A stretch of 45,515 nt of DNA from Bryobacterales bacterium. Its GTDB lineage: Bacteria > Acidobacteriota > Terriglobia > Bryobacterales > Bryobacteraceae. The position numbers and the translations under genes are program-made. Under the pieces are notes generated by a model. That model made no database searches, had not been told where the DNA came from, and saw only the letters and a list, made by a program, of their open reading frames with translations. Shown here piece after piece: positions 6,483 through 15,264 of the stretch. Within the stretch, counting starts at the first letter, position 1; every line of letters starts with the position of its first letter. The stretch spans positions 1-45,515 of the forward strand of contig PLFE01000022.1 of assembly GCA_003136675.1 (NCBI GenBank). The letters run 5' to 3'.

Positions 6483-8984
6483 ATGAAACTAAAGGGCGCA
6501 ATCGCGAACAGTTCGATTCGAGCCAGACTGTCTGTCCTGATTATCCTAAACAGCAGCTTAGCGCTGCTGCTGGCGGGCGTCGCTTTGTTTGGTTACGAGA
6601 CGTACCAGCAGCGTCAGGCAGCGACAAGGGAGTTGTCCGCCAACGCCGGCATTCTGGCGGAGAGCGCCACGGCCGCGCTCAGCTTCAACGATGAACACGC
6701 CGCGGCTCAAATTCTGGCCGCGCTGCGCGGCGATCAAAATATTGTGGAAGCGGTGATCTACGACCGGTACGGTCTTCCGTTTTCGCGCTACCAGCGGGAC
6801 GGCAAGCTACGCTCTTCCTCCCCACCGCTCCGCCCGGCCGGCGCCTATTTCGAAAACGGAACCCTTCTGGCATTTCAGTCGATCAATCTGGGGCCCGACC
6901 GGCTCGGCACTATCCTGCTGCGATCCACCAATGATGTATACGACCGGCTCCGGCGCTTCATCGTGATCGTTTGCGTGGTGATGATTCTGTCTCTGGGGCT
7001 GTCGGTGCTTCTGGGCTCGAGAACCCAGAGGAGCATCGCCAATCCGATTACGGCGCTATCGGTTGTGGCCCGGCGAGTATCGGTGGAGAAGGATTACTCT
7101 GTCCGGGCAAGCCGGATTACGGGCGGTGAAATCGGCAGCCTGATCGATTCCTTCAATGACATGCTGACCCAGATTGAGGCGCACGAAACGGCGCGGCAGA
7201 CGGCCGAAGAATCCCTGCGCGAGAGCGAGGAGCGGTATGCGCTGGCGGCCCGAGGCGCAAACGACGGTCTATGGGATTGGAAGCTTTCTACGAACAAGAT
7301 GTACTTTTCGCCTCGCTGGAATCAAATGCTTGGCTATGAAGATGCCGAGTTGGGGACCAGCCCCGAAGAATGGTTCAGCCGCATCCATCCCTCCGATCGA
7401 GAGCGCGTGATGCAGGAGGCTTGCGAAGCGTGGGACGGGCGGAAACCCTTGTTGACCACCGAATACCGGATGCGCCATAAGAACGGCAGTTTTATCTGGG
7501 TGCTGACGCGGGGCCTCGCGGTGCGAGATGACAAAGGTGGGACCGACCGGATGGCGGGCTCCCAAACCGACATCACGGAAGGCAAGATCGCCGATCCGCT
7601 GACGGCTCTTCCCAATCGCCTCTACTTCACCGACCGGCTTGATAGCGCCATTGAGACGGCCCATCAGCACGGGGGTCTTTTCGCGGTTCTGTTTCTCGAC
7701 CTGGACAAGTTCAAACTGGTGAACGACAGCCTGGGGCACGCGGCTGGCGATGAACTGCTCATGGGGGTGGCTTTGCGGTTGCGCCTGAGCGCGTTCGCGT
7801 CGGTACCCGAAGGAAACGGCAACGCTTCTGTCATCGCCCGTCTGGGCGGCGACGAATTCTCGATTCTCCTTTATGACGTCAGGGACGAAGGCGACGCCAT
7901 CATTCTCGCCGAGCGAATCCTCGAAAAACTGAAAGCTCCGTTTCAGATTGAGGGCCGTCAGATGTTCGCTTCGGCCAGCGTGGGAATTGCCTTGAGCTCG
8001 TCCGGAGAGACGCCTGAGGACCTGATGCGGAACGCGGATACGGCGATGTATCAGGCGAAAGCCAAGGGCAAATCCCGCTATGAGGTGTTCAATGAGCAGA
8101 TGCGCGAACTGGCCATGGCGCGGCTCGAGATCGAAACGGACCTGCGCAAAGCCATAGACGAGCGGCAGTTAGTGCTCTATTACCAGGCAGAAGTGTCGCT
8201 CAGCAATCACCGGACAATCGGTTACGAGGCGCTGGTCCGTTGGAATCATCCGACGCGCGGCATTCTCTCTCCGGCAGAGTTCGTCCCGGTTGCGGAGGAA
8301 AGCGATCTGATTGTTCACCTGGGGCGGTGGGTACTGCGGGAGGCTTGCAGGCAAATGGCTGTTTGGCATGAACGCTACCCCTGTGAGCCACCGCTCACGA
8401 TCAGCGTGAATGTGTCTCCCCGCCAATTGAGCGATCCCCGGTTGCTTCAAGATGTGGAAGACGTTCTTGCGGAAACCGGGCTCAGTCCCCGATGCCTGCA
8501 TCTGGAGGTGACCGAGAGTTCCATCATGGGGAATCCGGACGCCGCGCTCACTACCCTGCGCCGCTTGAAACTTCTGAATGTCGGGCTCGAAATCGACGAC
8601 TTCGGAACGGGATATTCCTCACTGAGCTGTCTGCACCTTCTGCCCTTCGATACGGTGAAGATCGATCGTTCCTTTATCAAGGAACTGGGTTTTGGAGAAG
8701 GGTCGGAGATTGTGCGAACGATCCTGGCGCTGGCCCGGTCACTGGACATGAGCGTGGTGGCCGAAGGCGTGGAAACGAAGGAGCAAACTCACACCCTGAC
8801 CGACCTCGGCTGCAACTTCGCCCAGGGTTATTACTTCTCGAAGCCGAAGAGCTGTCAAACGACCGAAGCGCTGCTGGAGGAGCGGTCTCAACTCCATCAT
8901 GCCTTCAACCTTCTGCAGGGCGGCAACCCGCCTGGCAACCCAGGGCTGGAATATCAGCGCAAAACTGAACTGATGGCGAGTTAA
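6483..8984 (+). CDS. CHASE8-HAMP-PAS-GGDEF-EAL c-di-GMP enzyme (YfiN-like), 833 aa
   Basis: An inner-membrane enzyme likely to make and/or degrade c-di-GMP. Transmembrane helix 1 is at about 16-36. A CHASE8 periplasmic domain spans about 40-150 (ILAESATAALSFNDEHAAAQ). Helix 2 is at about 158-180, HAMP to about 232 and PAS at about 245-370. The GGDEF domain at about 376-545 has an intact RLGGDEFSILL motif. The EAL domain at about 565-815 has YEALVRW, EVTESSIM, DDFGTGYSS and VVAEGVET, so both activities look possible. The PAS-GGDEF linker is unusually short (DITEGKIADPLTALPNR). An in-frame TTG at 6438 overlaps a hairpin, so I prefer the ATG at 6483. CHASE8 is the domain YfiR controls in the YfiBNR system, matching the upstream gene. 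Confidence 0.9.
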   Translation: MKLKGAIANSSIRARLSVLIILNSSLALLLAGVALFGYETYQQRQAATRELSANAGILAESATAALSFNDEHAAAQILAALRGDQNIVEAVIYDRYGLPFSRYQRDGKLRSSSPPLRPAGAYFENGTLLAFQSINLGPDRLGTILLRSTNDVYDRLRRFIVIVCVVMILSLGLSVLLGSRTQRSIANPITALSVVARRVSVEKDYSVRASRITGGEIGSLIDSFNDMLTQIEAHETARQTAEESLRESEERYALAARGANDGLWDWKLSTNKMYFSPRWNQMLGYEDAELGTSPEEWFSRIHPSDRERVMQEACEAWDGRKPLLTTEYRMRHKNGSFIWVLTRGLAVRDDKGGTDRMAGSQTDITEGKIADPLTALPNRLYFTDRLDSAIETAHQHGGLFAVLFLDLDKFKLVNDSLGHAAGDELLMGVALRLRLSAFASVPEGNGNASVIARLGGDEFSILLYDVRDEGDAIILAERILEKLKAPFQIEGRQMFASASVGIALSSSGETPEDLMRNADTAMYQAKAKGKSRYEVFNEQMRELAMARLEIETDLRKAIDERQLVLYYQAEVSLSNHRTIGYEALVRWNHPTRGILSPAEFVPVAEESDLIVHLGRWVLREACRQMAVWHERYPCEPPLTISVNVSPRQLSDPRLLQDVEDVLAETGLSPRCLHLEVTESSIMGNPDAALTTLRRLKLLNVGLEIDDFGTGYSSLSCLHLLPFDTVKIDRSFIKELGFGEGSEIVRTILALARSLDMSVVAEGVETKEQTHTLTDLGCNFAQGYYFSKPKSCQTTEALLEERSQLHHAFNLLQGGNPPGNPGLEYQRKTELMAS

Positions 8985-9409
8985 TTGGGATCAACCGGCT
9001 TGGGAGCGGGCGCCGGAACCGGCGCTGGGGCCGGGGTTGCAGGCACAGCCGCAGCCCGGGTGGCTTTGAACGTGCCGTTATATTCGGTGAATTCCCAGTT
9101 GCCCGTGATGGCGTCGCCGTCAAGCGCTCCGACGATCTTCAGTGTGCCGGTGCCCGCTTCTTCCGTGTCTATGGTGAACGCGAGATCGATTTTTCCGTCC
9201 TTATAGGTTCCGGCCACATCGGCCTTGCCGTACTTGCCGGTCACTTTTTCGCCATCGAGAGTGAATACGGCGTCAGACTCGCGGTCGCCACCGGGCGTAT
9301 CGAGGACGAAATGCCAGTTCCCGGTCGGGTCGGAAACGGCAGCCGAAGCGGGTCTGGAATTCATCAACATCGCGCAGATTGACAGCGCGAGAACAGCGAT
9401 CGATTTCAT
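8981..9409 (-). CDS. Small exported protein, 142 aa
   Basis: Probably a secreted or periplasmic beta-rich protein. A signal peptide ends at about residue 23 (RPASA-AVSDPTG). The body is short beta-strands with Gly turns (GNWHFVLDTPGGDRESDAVF, KVTGKYGKADVAGTYKDGKI, GDAITGNWEFTEYNGTFKA), a pattern like a small beta-barrel seen in many acidobacterial exported proteins. The C-terminal 22 residues are a Pro/Ala-rich tail. AAGGAG lies about 11 bases before the ATG. Its stop overlaps that of the convergent GGDEF/EAL gene within the four bases TTAA (8981-8984). The function is unknown. Confidence 0.75.
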   Translation of the reverse strand: MKSIAVLALSICAMLMNSRPASAAVSDPTGNWHFVLDTPGGDRESDAVFTLDGEKVTGKYGKADVAGTYKDGKIDLAFTIDTEEAGTGTLKIVGALDGDAITGNWEFTEYNGTFKATRAAAVPATPAPAPVPAPAPKPVDPN

Positions 9410-9503
9410 TTCTGTGGTTCTCCTTTTCCTTCAGATTCCGATTCTACAAGTCCGGCTCATCTTTCAGCGTGCTAAAACGCACAATCTGTGGTTCAATAGG
9501 GCG

Positions 9504-10196
9504 ATGAAGCGCGTCGACCGGCGGGCATTCCTCTCATACGTCGCAACAGTTGCGGCAGTTCCCCACATTCTGCGCGGTGGTGTAGCCAGCCAGCATTTTG
9601 TCGAATGGTATCAGTGCAAGACCGATATCCGACATTTTCTGCGCATGTACTTCAAGGTGAGCGGGCGGGAAGGCGCACCCCGCGCGTACGAGCCCCACCA
9701 CTGGTTGAATCTTGTGGCCGATGATCAAGATAACAACCACTACCTGTTGAAGGTAGGGGCGCAGTCTTCCCCGGATACGGTGGCGGCGATTGCCACGCAC
9801 CGGCTCGTATTCGGTTCGGAAGTGAGCATTATTCTGGGCGGGTTTGCCGGGGACGTCGCGGCGTCCCGGAAGGCGTTTGAAACAGTTCAATTCGCTCTTG
9901 GGAAGCTTCCCGCCTGGATGCTGGCGCACGCGTTGCCAGACGGGGATGGGAGCCTGAGGTTGGCCGGCGGAAACCGGCTGTCCATTGACGCTGGCCGGAG
10001 GCCTTGTTCCGATCTACTGATCACGGACGCCGATCTGGTGCCGCCCCGCGAACTGGAGCGGGCGGTAGACGGGGCGGGTTATGCGCGGGTGGTGATGACC
10101 ACATCGAAGAGGTCCTACCGCTCTCCGGTTCCGTGCATCGTTCTGGCGGACAGGGCGCTGGACAGTTTCATGGGGGCGTTCGACAGGGCGAACTAA
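9504..10196 (+). CDS. Exported protein resembling a degenerate terminase-type ATPase, 230 aa
   Basis: The N-terminus looks like a twin-arginine signal (VDRRAFLSYVATVAAVPHIL). The remainder follows the order of motifs seen in terminase large-subunit or helicase-like ATPases: an adaptor-like segment (FLRMYFKVSGREGAPRAYEP), a position equivalent to Walker A (LLKVGAQSSPDTVAAIATHRL) lacking GKS/GKT, an alternating strand-helix region ending LPAWML, then LRLAGGNRLSID and a Walker-B-like DLLITDADLVP, followed by ARVVMTTSK. If the likeness is real the catalytic residues are lost. The frame is open upstream, but the ATG at 9504 starts the signal. The gene lies between divergent 142-residue and downstream deoB genes. 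The comparison is by eye only, and a wholly different family is possible. Confidence 0.55.
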   Translation: MKRVDRRAFLSYVATVAAVPHILRGGVASQHFVEWYQCKTDIRHFLRMYFKVSGREGAPRAYEPHHWLNLVADDQDNNHYLLKVGAQSSPDTVAAIATHRLVFGSEVSIILGGFAGDVAASRKAFETVQFALGKLPAWMLAHALPDGDGSLRLAGGNRLSIDAGRRPCSDLLITDADLVPPRELERAVDGAGYARVVMTTSKRSYRSPVPCIVLADRALDSFMGAFDRAN

Positions 10197-10231
10197 CGAG
10201 CAAGGGGATCCGCTCTGCTACCCTTTGACTT

Positions 10232-11395
10232 GTGTTTTCCCGCGTCATCTGGATGGTCCTCGACAGCGTTGGCATCGGCTCCATGCCGGACTACGCTGCC
10301 TACGGCGATGAGCCCAGCGACACGCTGGGGAACATCGTGCGCAGGCGGGGATTAGCGGTGCCGAATCTTTGCGCGATGGGCCTGGGGAACTTGAAGCCGA
10401 TGCCCGGGCTGCCTGCCGCCGAGCACCCGTCGGCTGCTTTTGGCCGCTGCGCGCTTGCGTCACCGGGGAAAGACACCACGACGGGGCACTGGGAGATGGT
10501 GGGCATCCATCTGGAGAAGCCGTTCCCGCTTTTTCCGGATGGATTTCCGCGCGCGATTCTCGACCCTTTGGAAGCGCGGACCGGCCGGTCGACGATCGGC
10601 AACAAAGCCGCTTCGGGCACGGAAATCATCAAGGAATTGGGCCAAGAGCATATGCGCACCGGGTCGCCCATCGTCTATACGTCAGCCGACAGCGTGTTCC
10701 AGGTGGCGGCGCATGAAGAAGTGATCCCGTTGTGGGAGCTCTACAAAATCTGCGAGACGGCGCGGGAAATTTTGCGCGGCCCAGATGAGGTGGGACGCGT
10801 GATCGCGCGTCCATTTCTGGGGGAGCCTGGCAGCTTCCGGCGAACGGAAAACCGGAGGGACTTCGCGGTGCCGCCGCCGAAAGGCATGCTGCTCGACCAA
10901 CTGGATCGGGCGGGGGTCTTCGTGTACAGCGTGGGCAAGATCTTCGACGTGTTTCTGGGCCGCGGCATTCGGGACCATGTGAAGTCGAAAAACAACGCGG
11001 ATGGCATGAGCAAGACCGCGGCGGCGCTGGAGGAAGTTCCAGAAGGGCTGATCTTTACGAACCTTGTCGATTTCGATCAGAACTTCGGGCACCGCAACGA
11101 TGTGGAAGGGTACGCCAACGCGCTGGAGGAGTTCGACCGGTGGCTGCCGGATTTCACGCGGCGTCTCACGACCAACGACCTGCTGATCATTACCGCGGAC
11201 CACGGGTGCGACCCTACAACGGCGTCCACCGACCATAGCAGGGAGTACGTTCCCCTGCTGGCCTTCAGCCCTTCCAAGACCGGCGGAGTGGATTTGGGGA
11301 CGCGCTCGACCCTCTCCGACATCGGCCAAACGGTGGCCGCGAATTTCAGCACGACAATTTCGAAAGGAACCAGCTTCTTTAACCAGATCGTATGA
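10232..11395 (+). CDS. deoB: Phosphopentomutase
   Basis: Interconverts ribose 1-phosphate (or deoxyribose 1-phosphate) and the 5-phosphate, connecting nucleoside breakdown to the pentose phosphate pathway; cytosolic. The alkaline-phosphatase superfamily metal sites are visible: VLDSVGIG near the N-terminus, the phosphorylated Thr loop KDTTTGHWEM at about residues 85-94, SKNNADGM, DFDQNFGHRNDV, ITADHGCDP and the metal-binding TDHSREYVP. The length of 387 residues matches the family. The start is a GTG at 10232 with a weak ribosome site. The stop overlaps the tpiA start (ATGA, 11392-11395), so the two are translationally coupled. Ribokinase further along (13930-14853) feeds the same ribose 5-phosphate pool. 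Confidence 0.95.
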   Translation: MFSRVIWMVLDSVGIGSMPDYAAYGDEPSDTLGNIVRRRGLAVPNLCAMGLGNLKPMPGLPAAEHPSAAFGRCALASPGKDTTTGHWEMVGIHLEKPFPLFPDGFPRAILDPLEARTGRSTIGNKAASGTEIIKELGQEHMRTGSPIVYTSADSVFQVAAHEEVIPLWELYKICETAREILRGPDEVGRVIARPFLGEPGSFRRTENRRDFAVPPPKGMLLDQLDRAGVFVYSVGKIFDVFLGRGIRDHVKSKNNADGMSKTAAALEEVPEGLIFTNLVDFDQNFGHRNDVEGYANALEEFDRWLPDFTRRLTTNDLLIITADHGCDPTTASTDHSREYVPLLAFSPSKTGGVDLGTRSTLSDIGQTVAANFSTTISKGTSFFNQIV

Positions 11396-12141
11396 GAATA
11401 CCTGTCATGGCCGGGAATTGGAAGATGTACAAGACCGCCAAGGATACCCGCGCCTACTTTGAAAAATTCCTACCGCTTGTGAAGGGATGTTCGGGGCGCG
11501 AAATCGTGATCTGCCCGCCCTATCCCAATCTTGAGGCGGCCGTTGAGGACACCGCCGGGACGGGCGTTCACATCGGGGCGCAAAACCTCTATTGGGGGAA
11601 AGAAGGCGCGGTTACGGGCGAAGTCTCCGGGCCCATGATTCATTCCATCGGCTGCACGCACGTGATCATCGCGCATAGTGAGCGCCGGGAGTATTTCAAC
11701 GAATCCGAACAGGATGTGACGCGCAAGACCAAGGCCGCGCTGGAGGCCGGCCTCACGCCGATCGTCTGCGTGGGGGAGCGTCTGGCCGAACGCGAATCCG
11801 GCCAGACGGCCAGCGTGCTGCATGAACAGTTTCAGGATGGGATTGGGCCACTCGCGCCCGACGAGTTCGCGAAAATCGTCATCGCGTATGAACCGGTGTG
11901 GGCGATTGGGACGGGAAAGACCGCTACGCCGCAGATTGCGGAAGACGCGCACAAAACCATCCGGAACGAGGCTAGGCAGCGGTTTGGCGAGCAACTGGCG
12001 GCCGCCGTGCGCATCCTGTATGGGGGAAGCGTGAAACCGGACAACGTGAAGTCGCTGATGGCCATCGAAGAAATCGACGGCGTGCTGGTGGGCGGGGCCA
12101 GTCTCGATCCTGTTTCCTTTGCCGCGATTGTCAATTATTGA
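11392..12141 (+). CDS. tpiA: Triosephosphate isomerase
   Basis: Glycolytic interconversion of dihydroxyacetone phosphate and glyceraldehyde 3-phosphate. The 249-residue protein has the full set of catalytic signatures: GNWKMY (Lys near residue 11), the His of VIIAHSERR near residue 95, and the catalytic Glu in AYEPVWAIGTGKTAT near residue 167, which also begins the mobile loop 6. The phosphate-binding GGSVKPDN and LVGGASL follow. It overlaps deoB by four bases and the MFS gene by one base (TGATG), so it is the middle gene of a compact three-gene unit. Confidence 0.97.
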   Translation: MRIPVMAGNWKMYKTAKDTRAYFEKFLPLVKGCSGREIVICPPYPNLEAAVEDTAGTGVHIGAQNLYWGKEGAVTGEVSGPMIHSIGCTHVIIAHSERREYFNESEQDVTRKTKAALEAGLTPIVCVGERLAERESGQTASVLHEQFQDGIGPLAPDEFAKIVIAYEPVWAIGTGKTATPQIAEDAHKTIRNEARQRFGEQLAAAVRILYGGSVKPDNVKSLMAIEEIDGVLVGGASLDPVSFAAIVNY

Positions 12142-13307
12142 TGACGAAGAATCCGCTTCTGCCCATCTTCCTCATCGTGTTCGTCGATATTCTCGGCCTG
12201 ACGATGATCATCCCGCTGCTACCGTTTTATGCGCAGTCCATGGGGGCTTCGGATTTCGTGGTGGGGTTGCTGTTCTCCAGCTACGCGCTCTGCCAACTTG
12301 TCGCGGGGCCGATTCTCGGGAAGCTCTCCGACCGGTACGGGCGGAAGCCGCTGCTGATTCTGAGCCAGATGGGGACACTCGCGGGTTTCATTGTGCTGGC
12401 TCTCTCGCATCGGCTTTGGCTGGTGTTTCTGTCGCGCATCATTGATGGCGCCACGGCGGGAAACCTTTCGCTGGCGCAAGCCTATATCGCGGATGTGACC
12501 ACGCCGGAAAAGCGCGCGCAGTCTTTTGGGGTGATCGGGATTGCGTTTGGAGTTGGGTTCACGATTGGGCCCGGCATTTCCGGAGTGCTGGCGAAATGGG
12601 GGTACGTTTACCCCATTCTGGCCGCATGCGCGCTTTCGTTCTCAAGTATCCTGTGCACGACATTCCTGCTACCGGGAAAGACGCCGAGCGATTCGCCCGG
12701 GGCCGTGACGCCGTCCGAGCGCGTCAGCATTTTCCATCCCGGCCAATATGTTGCTTATCTGCGCCGCCCTGGCCTCGCCAGCCTATTCCTGCAGTTCACC
12801 TGCTTCGTCTTCTCGTTCTCCACGTTTTTCGCGGGGTTTGCGCTTTTTACACAAGCGCGGCTTCGGTACGGCCCCTCACAAGTGGGTTTTGTCCTGTTGA
12901 CCATCGGTGTTCTGGCGGTTCCACTGCAGGGCAAAGGGCTGGGTTGGATGGTGGACAAGTTTGGAGAGGCGCGCGTGGCGCAAGCCGGTTTTCTGGCCAG
13001 CGGCATTTCCGGGGTGGCCATTTCGCTGGTGAGGAATACGGCGGGGATGGTGGTTACGGCCGGCGGGCTTTCTTTAGGCAGCGGCATGGTGCGCGCGCCG
13101 GTTACCAGCCTGATCACAAGGAAAGCGGGAAAGCATGAACAGGGCGTGATCCTGGGGATTACGCAGTCGCTTCAATCGGTTGCGCAGATCCTGTCGCCGC
13201 CGATCGCCACCGGGCTGATCGGCCTGGGCCTTTCCAATGCGTGGGCATTTGTGGCCGGGGGATTCATGCTTTGCGGACTCGCGTTCGCTCTCCGCGCGCA
13301 TGATTAA
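12141..13307 (+). CDS. MFS transporter, 12-helix DHA1-like, 388 aa
   Basis: A major facilitator superfamily inner-membrane carrier, probably a proton-driven efflux pump of the TetA/DHA1 type. The hydrophobic pattern fits twelve helices. Motif A between helices 2 and 3 is clear (GKLSDRYGRKPLL), and the helix 5 region has GIAFGVGFTIGPGISG, the antiporter-like motif C. A central loop of about 35 residues (about 180-215) separates the halves. An in-frame TTG lies one codon upstream, but the ATG overlapping the tpiA stop by one base is the natural start. The coupling with deoB and tpiA could mean sugar or nucleoside export or import; the substrate cannot be read from sequence. Confidence 0.88.
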   Translation: MTKNPLLPIFLIVFVDILGLTMIIPLLPFYAQSMGASDFVVGLLFSSYALCQLVAGPILGKLSDRYGRKPLLILSQMGTLAGFIVLALSHRLWLVFLSRIIDGATAGNLSLAQAYIADVTTPEKRAQSFGVIGIAFGVGFTIGPGISGVLAKWGYVYPILAACALSFSSILCTTFLLPGKTPSDSPGAVTPSERVSIFHPGQYVAYLRRPGLASLFLQFTCFVFSFSTFFAGFALFTQARLRYGPSQVGFVLLTIGVLAVPLQGKGLGWMVDKFGEARVAQAGFLASGISGVAISLVRNTAGMVVTAGGLSLGSGMVRAPVTSLITRKAGKHEQGVILGITQSLQSVAQILSPPIATGLIGLGLSNAWAFVAGGFMLCGLAFALRAHD

Positions 13308-13338
13308 ATGCGCCAAATGCTAAACTGACGTTGATTTA

Positions 13339-13926
13339 ATGCTGCTTCCCAAGGAGCTTGTCGCGCTGATTGCACGGCGTGTCGCTCAACGTCTGACGCC
13401 CGGAATGATCGACACCGGCGTTCCCCAGCGCGTGACCGAAATCGCACAGGAGGTGATCCTCGACGAGTTAATGGCCGAGGACAAACTGAATGACGAGGTT
13501 CGTGCGCTACTGGACGATTACGCCGAGTACATGCGCAAGGAAGGCGTCAGCTATCAGGAGATGTTCCGGCGCGCCAAGAGCACGCTGATCGCGCAGCGCA
13601 AAATCGTGCGGACGGCGGGTCGCGATACGGGGGACGCCATGAAACTTTCGCGGGATAAAATCACCGACATTTCTCACAAGCTGGTCGCTCAATTCAAGAA
13701 GTCGCGCGAATTGCGCGTGAAGAAGGATGCCAATGAGATTCGCCTGGAGATTGTGAAGGCGATGACCGACATTCTGGCCACGGAAGAGAAGGTGGATCGA
13801 GCGGCGCGCGACAAGGTGCGCACGCTGAAGCGCGATATTCCGGAAGGCAGCGAGGAGTGGGACCTGCTGCACCATCGCTATTACGGCGAGGAAATGAAGA
13901 AGTTCGGCATCGATTTAGGACGGTAA
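13339..13926 (+). CDS. Double DUF507 protein, 195 aa
   Basis: A cytosolic, largely helical, highly charged protein made of two DUF507-like halves. The first (about 1-90) starts LLPKELVALIARRVAQRL and includes QEVILDELMAEDKLNDEVRA; the second (about 97-195) starts MKLSRDKITDISHKLVAQF and ends in GEEMKKFGIDLGR. The function of DUF507 is not established. Single-domain DUF507 proteins of about 90 residues occur in several phyla, so this is an internal duplication or a fusion of two such genes. The 3' end is 3 bases from the ribokinase GTG, suggesting co-transcription. A TAAACT box 12 bases before the ATG may be a -10 element. Confidence 0.85.
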   Translation: MLLPKELVALIARRVAQRLTPGMIDTGVPQRVTEIAQEVILDELMAEDKLNDEVRALLDDYAEYMRKEGVSYQEMFRRAKSTLIAQRKIVRTAGRDTGDAMKLSRDKITDISHKLVAQFKKSRELRVKKDANEIRLEIVKAMTDILATEEKVDRAARDKVRTLKRDIPEGSEEWDLLHHRYYGEEMKKFGIDLGR

Positions 13927-13929
13927 GCG

Positions 13930-14853
13930 GTGGGAATTGTCGTCTGCGGCAGTTTGAACATGGATTTCGTGGTGTCCGTGAAGGTGCTTCCGGCGCACGG
14001 CGAAACGGTTCTTGGGCAAAATTTTCAAATGATCCCGGGAGGGAAAGGCGCGAACCAGGCGTGCGCGGCCGGGCGGCTGATCAGCGAGGGGGCCCGGGTG
14101 CGCATGATCGGCCGGATCGGGCACGACGTTTTTGGCGATCACCTGAAGGCCAGCCTCTCGGCGGCGGGGGTCGACGTGAGCGCGGTCACGCAATCGCGTT
14201 CTCAACCGACGGGCGTGGCTCTGATCGCCGTCGAGTCATCCGGGCAAAATACCATCGTGGTGGCTTCCGGCGCTAATATGGACATGCCCGCAGCGGATGT
14301 GGAAGCGATGCGGCGTGTCTTCCGGGGAAACACAGTGGCTTTGTTCCAACTGGAGAGTCCCCTCGAAACGGTAAAGGCCGCGCTGGCGCTGGCGCGTGAA
14401 GAGGGGCTGACCACGATTCTGGACCCCGCGCCCGCGCAGCCGCTTGCCAACGATCTTCTGTCGCAGGTGGACATTCTCACTCCGAATGAAGTGGAAGCGC
14501 TGGGACTGCTGGGCCGGACCGCAAGCAGGCTGACTCCGCGGGAGGCCGCGCCGATTGCGGAGGAACTCCGAGCGCGCGGTCCGCGTCGCGTGATTCTCAA
14601 ATTAGGCGACCAGGGTTGCTTTGCGAGCGATGGGGAGACGGCCGCCCATTATCCCGGCTTTCGCGTGGACGCCGTGGACGCGACGGCGGCGGGCGATACG
14701 TTCAACGCGGGCCTGGCGGTGGGGCTGAGTGAAGGAATGAGTTTCGCGGACGCGATCCGAATGGCCAACGCCGCGGCCGCGATCTCGGTAATGCGGCGAG
14801 GAGCGCAATCTTCCGCGCCATCCCGCGCGGAAGTGGACGCGCTGCTCGGCTAG
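13930..14853 (+). CDS. rbsK: Ribokinase (PfkB family)
   Basis: Phosphorylates ribose to ribose 5-phosphate with ATP. The PfkB signatures are present: N-terminal CGSLNMDFVV, the substrate loop PGGKGANQACAAGRL at about residues 36-50, RIGHDVFGDHL, and the C-terminal DATAAGDTFNAGLAVGL at about 250-266 with the catalytic Asp in GD. The anion-hole triplet reads AAG where most ribokinases have GAG, a mild change. The length (307) is typical. A GTG start sits 3 bases after the DUF507 gene. With deoB upstream it forms a ribose salvage theme, but I see no ribose transporter nearby. Another PfkB sugar kinase is possible but less likely. Confidence 0.88.
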   Translation: MGIVVCGSLNMDFVVSVKVLPAHGETVLGQNFQMIPGGKGANQACAAGRLISEGARVRMIGRIGHDVFGDHLKASLSAAGVDVSAVTQSRSQPTGVALIAVESSGQNTIVVASGANMDMPAADVEAMRRVFRGNTVALFQLESPLETVKAALALAREEGLTTILDPAPAQPLANDLLSQVDILTPNEVEALGLLGRTASRLTPREAAPIAEELRARGPRRVILKLGDQGCFASDGETAAHYPGFRVDAVDATAAGDTFNAGLAVGLSEGMSFADAIRMANAAAAISVMRRGAQSSAPSRAEVDALLG

Positions 14854-14854
14854 A

Positions 14855-14913
14855 CTCCACTTGACATCCAACTGAAACCTGCGCAATACTGTTTTCCAAA
14901 GGGCTCCACTTGA
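14855..14913 (+). promoter_or_regulatory. padR promoter with flanking 10-bp direct repeat
   Basis: A TTGACA -35 (14861-14866) is followed after 17 bases by CAATAC (14884-14889), or after 18 by AATACT. The decamer CTCCACTTGA occurs at 14855-14864, overlapping the -35, and again at 14904-14913 immediately before the padR ATG. PadR repressors usually autoregulate, so this pair may be part of the operator. Confidence 0.6.
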
Positions 14914-15261
14914 ATGGCCACTGAAGAAAACGGATCGATCAAAGTGTTGCAGGGCACGCTGGATCTCATCGTCCTCCGGACTCTCGCGACGATGGGCCCG
15001 CAGCACGCGTACGGCATCTCGGCGCGGCTCAAGCAGATATCGGACGATTCGCTCGACCTGAACCAGGGGACTCTTTATCCCGCGCTTGTGCGGCTCGAAC
15101 AGCAAGGGTGGATTCAGGGAACGTGGGGGAAGACGGAGAACAATCGCGAAGCGAAATTCTACGCGATCACGCGCGCAGGCCTGAAGGCGCTGGACCGAGA
15201 GACGCAACGCTGGCGCAAGATGGCGGGCCTGGTAGAGAAGCTTTTGGTGGCGGAGGCTTGA
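14914..15261 (+). CDS. PadR family transcriptional regulator, 115 aa
   Basis: A winged-helix repressor of the PadR family that presumably controls the ADOP permease three bases downstream and its own promoter. The fold is visible as the first helix LQGTLDLIVLRTLATMGPQHAYGI, the recognition region DLNQGTLYPALVRLEQQGWI at about residues 48-67, the wing WGKTENNREAKFYAITRAG, and a C-terminal dimerisation helix ending WRKMAGLVEKLLVAEA. The length and order match the acidobacterial PadR-ADOP pairs. The ligand is unknown. Confidence 0.93.
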   Translation: MATEENGSIKVLQGTLDLIVLRTLATMGPQHAYGISARLKQISDDSLDLNQGTLYPALVRLEQQGWIQGTWGKTENNREAKFYAITRAGLKALDRETQRWRKMAGLVEKLLVAEA

Positions 15262-15264
15262 GCG

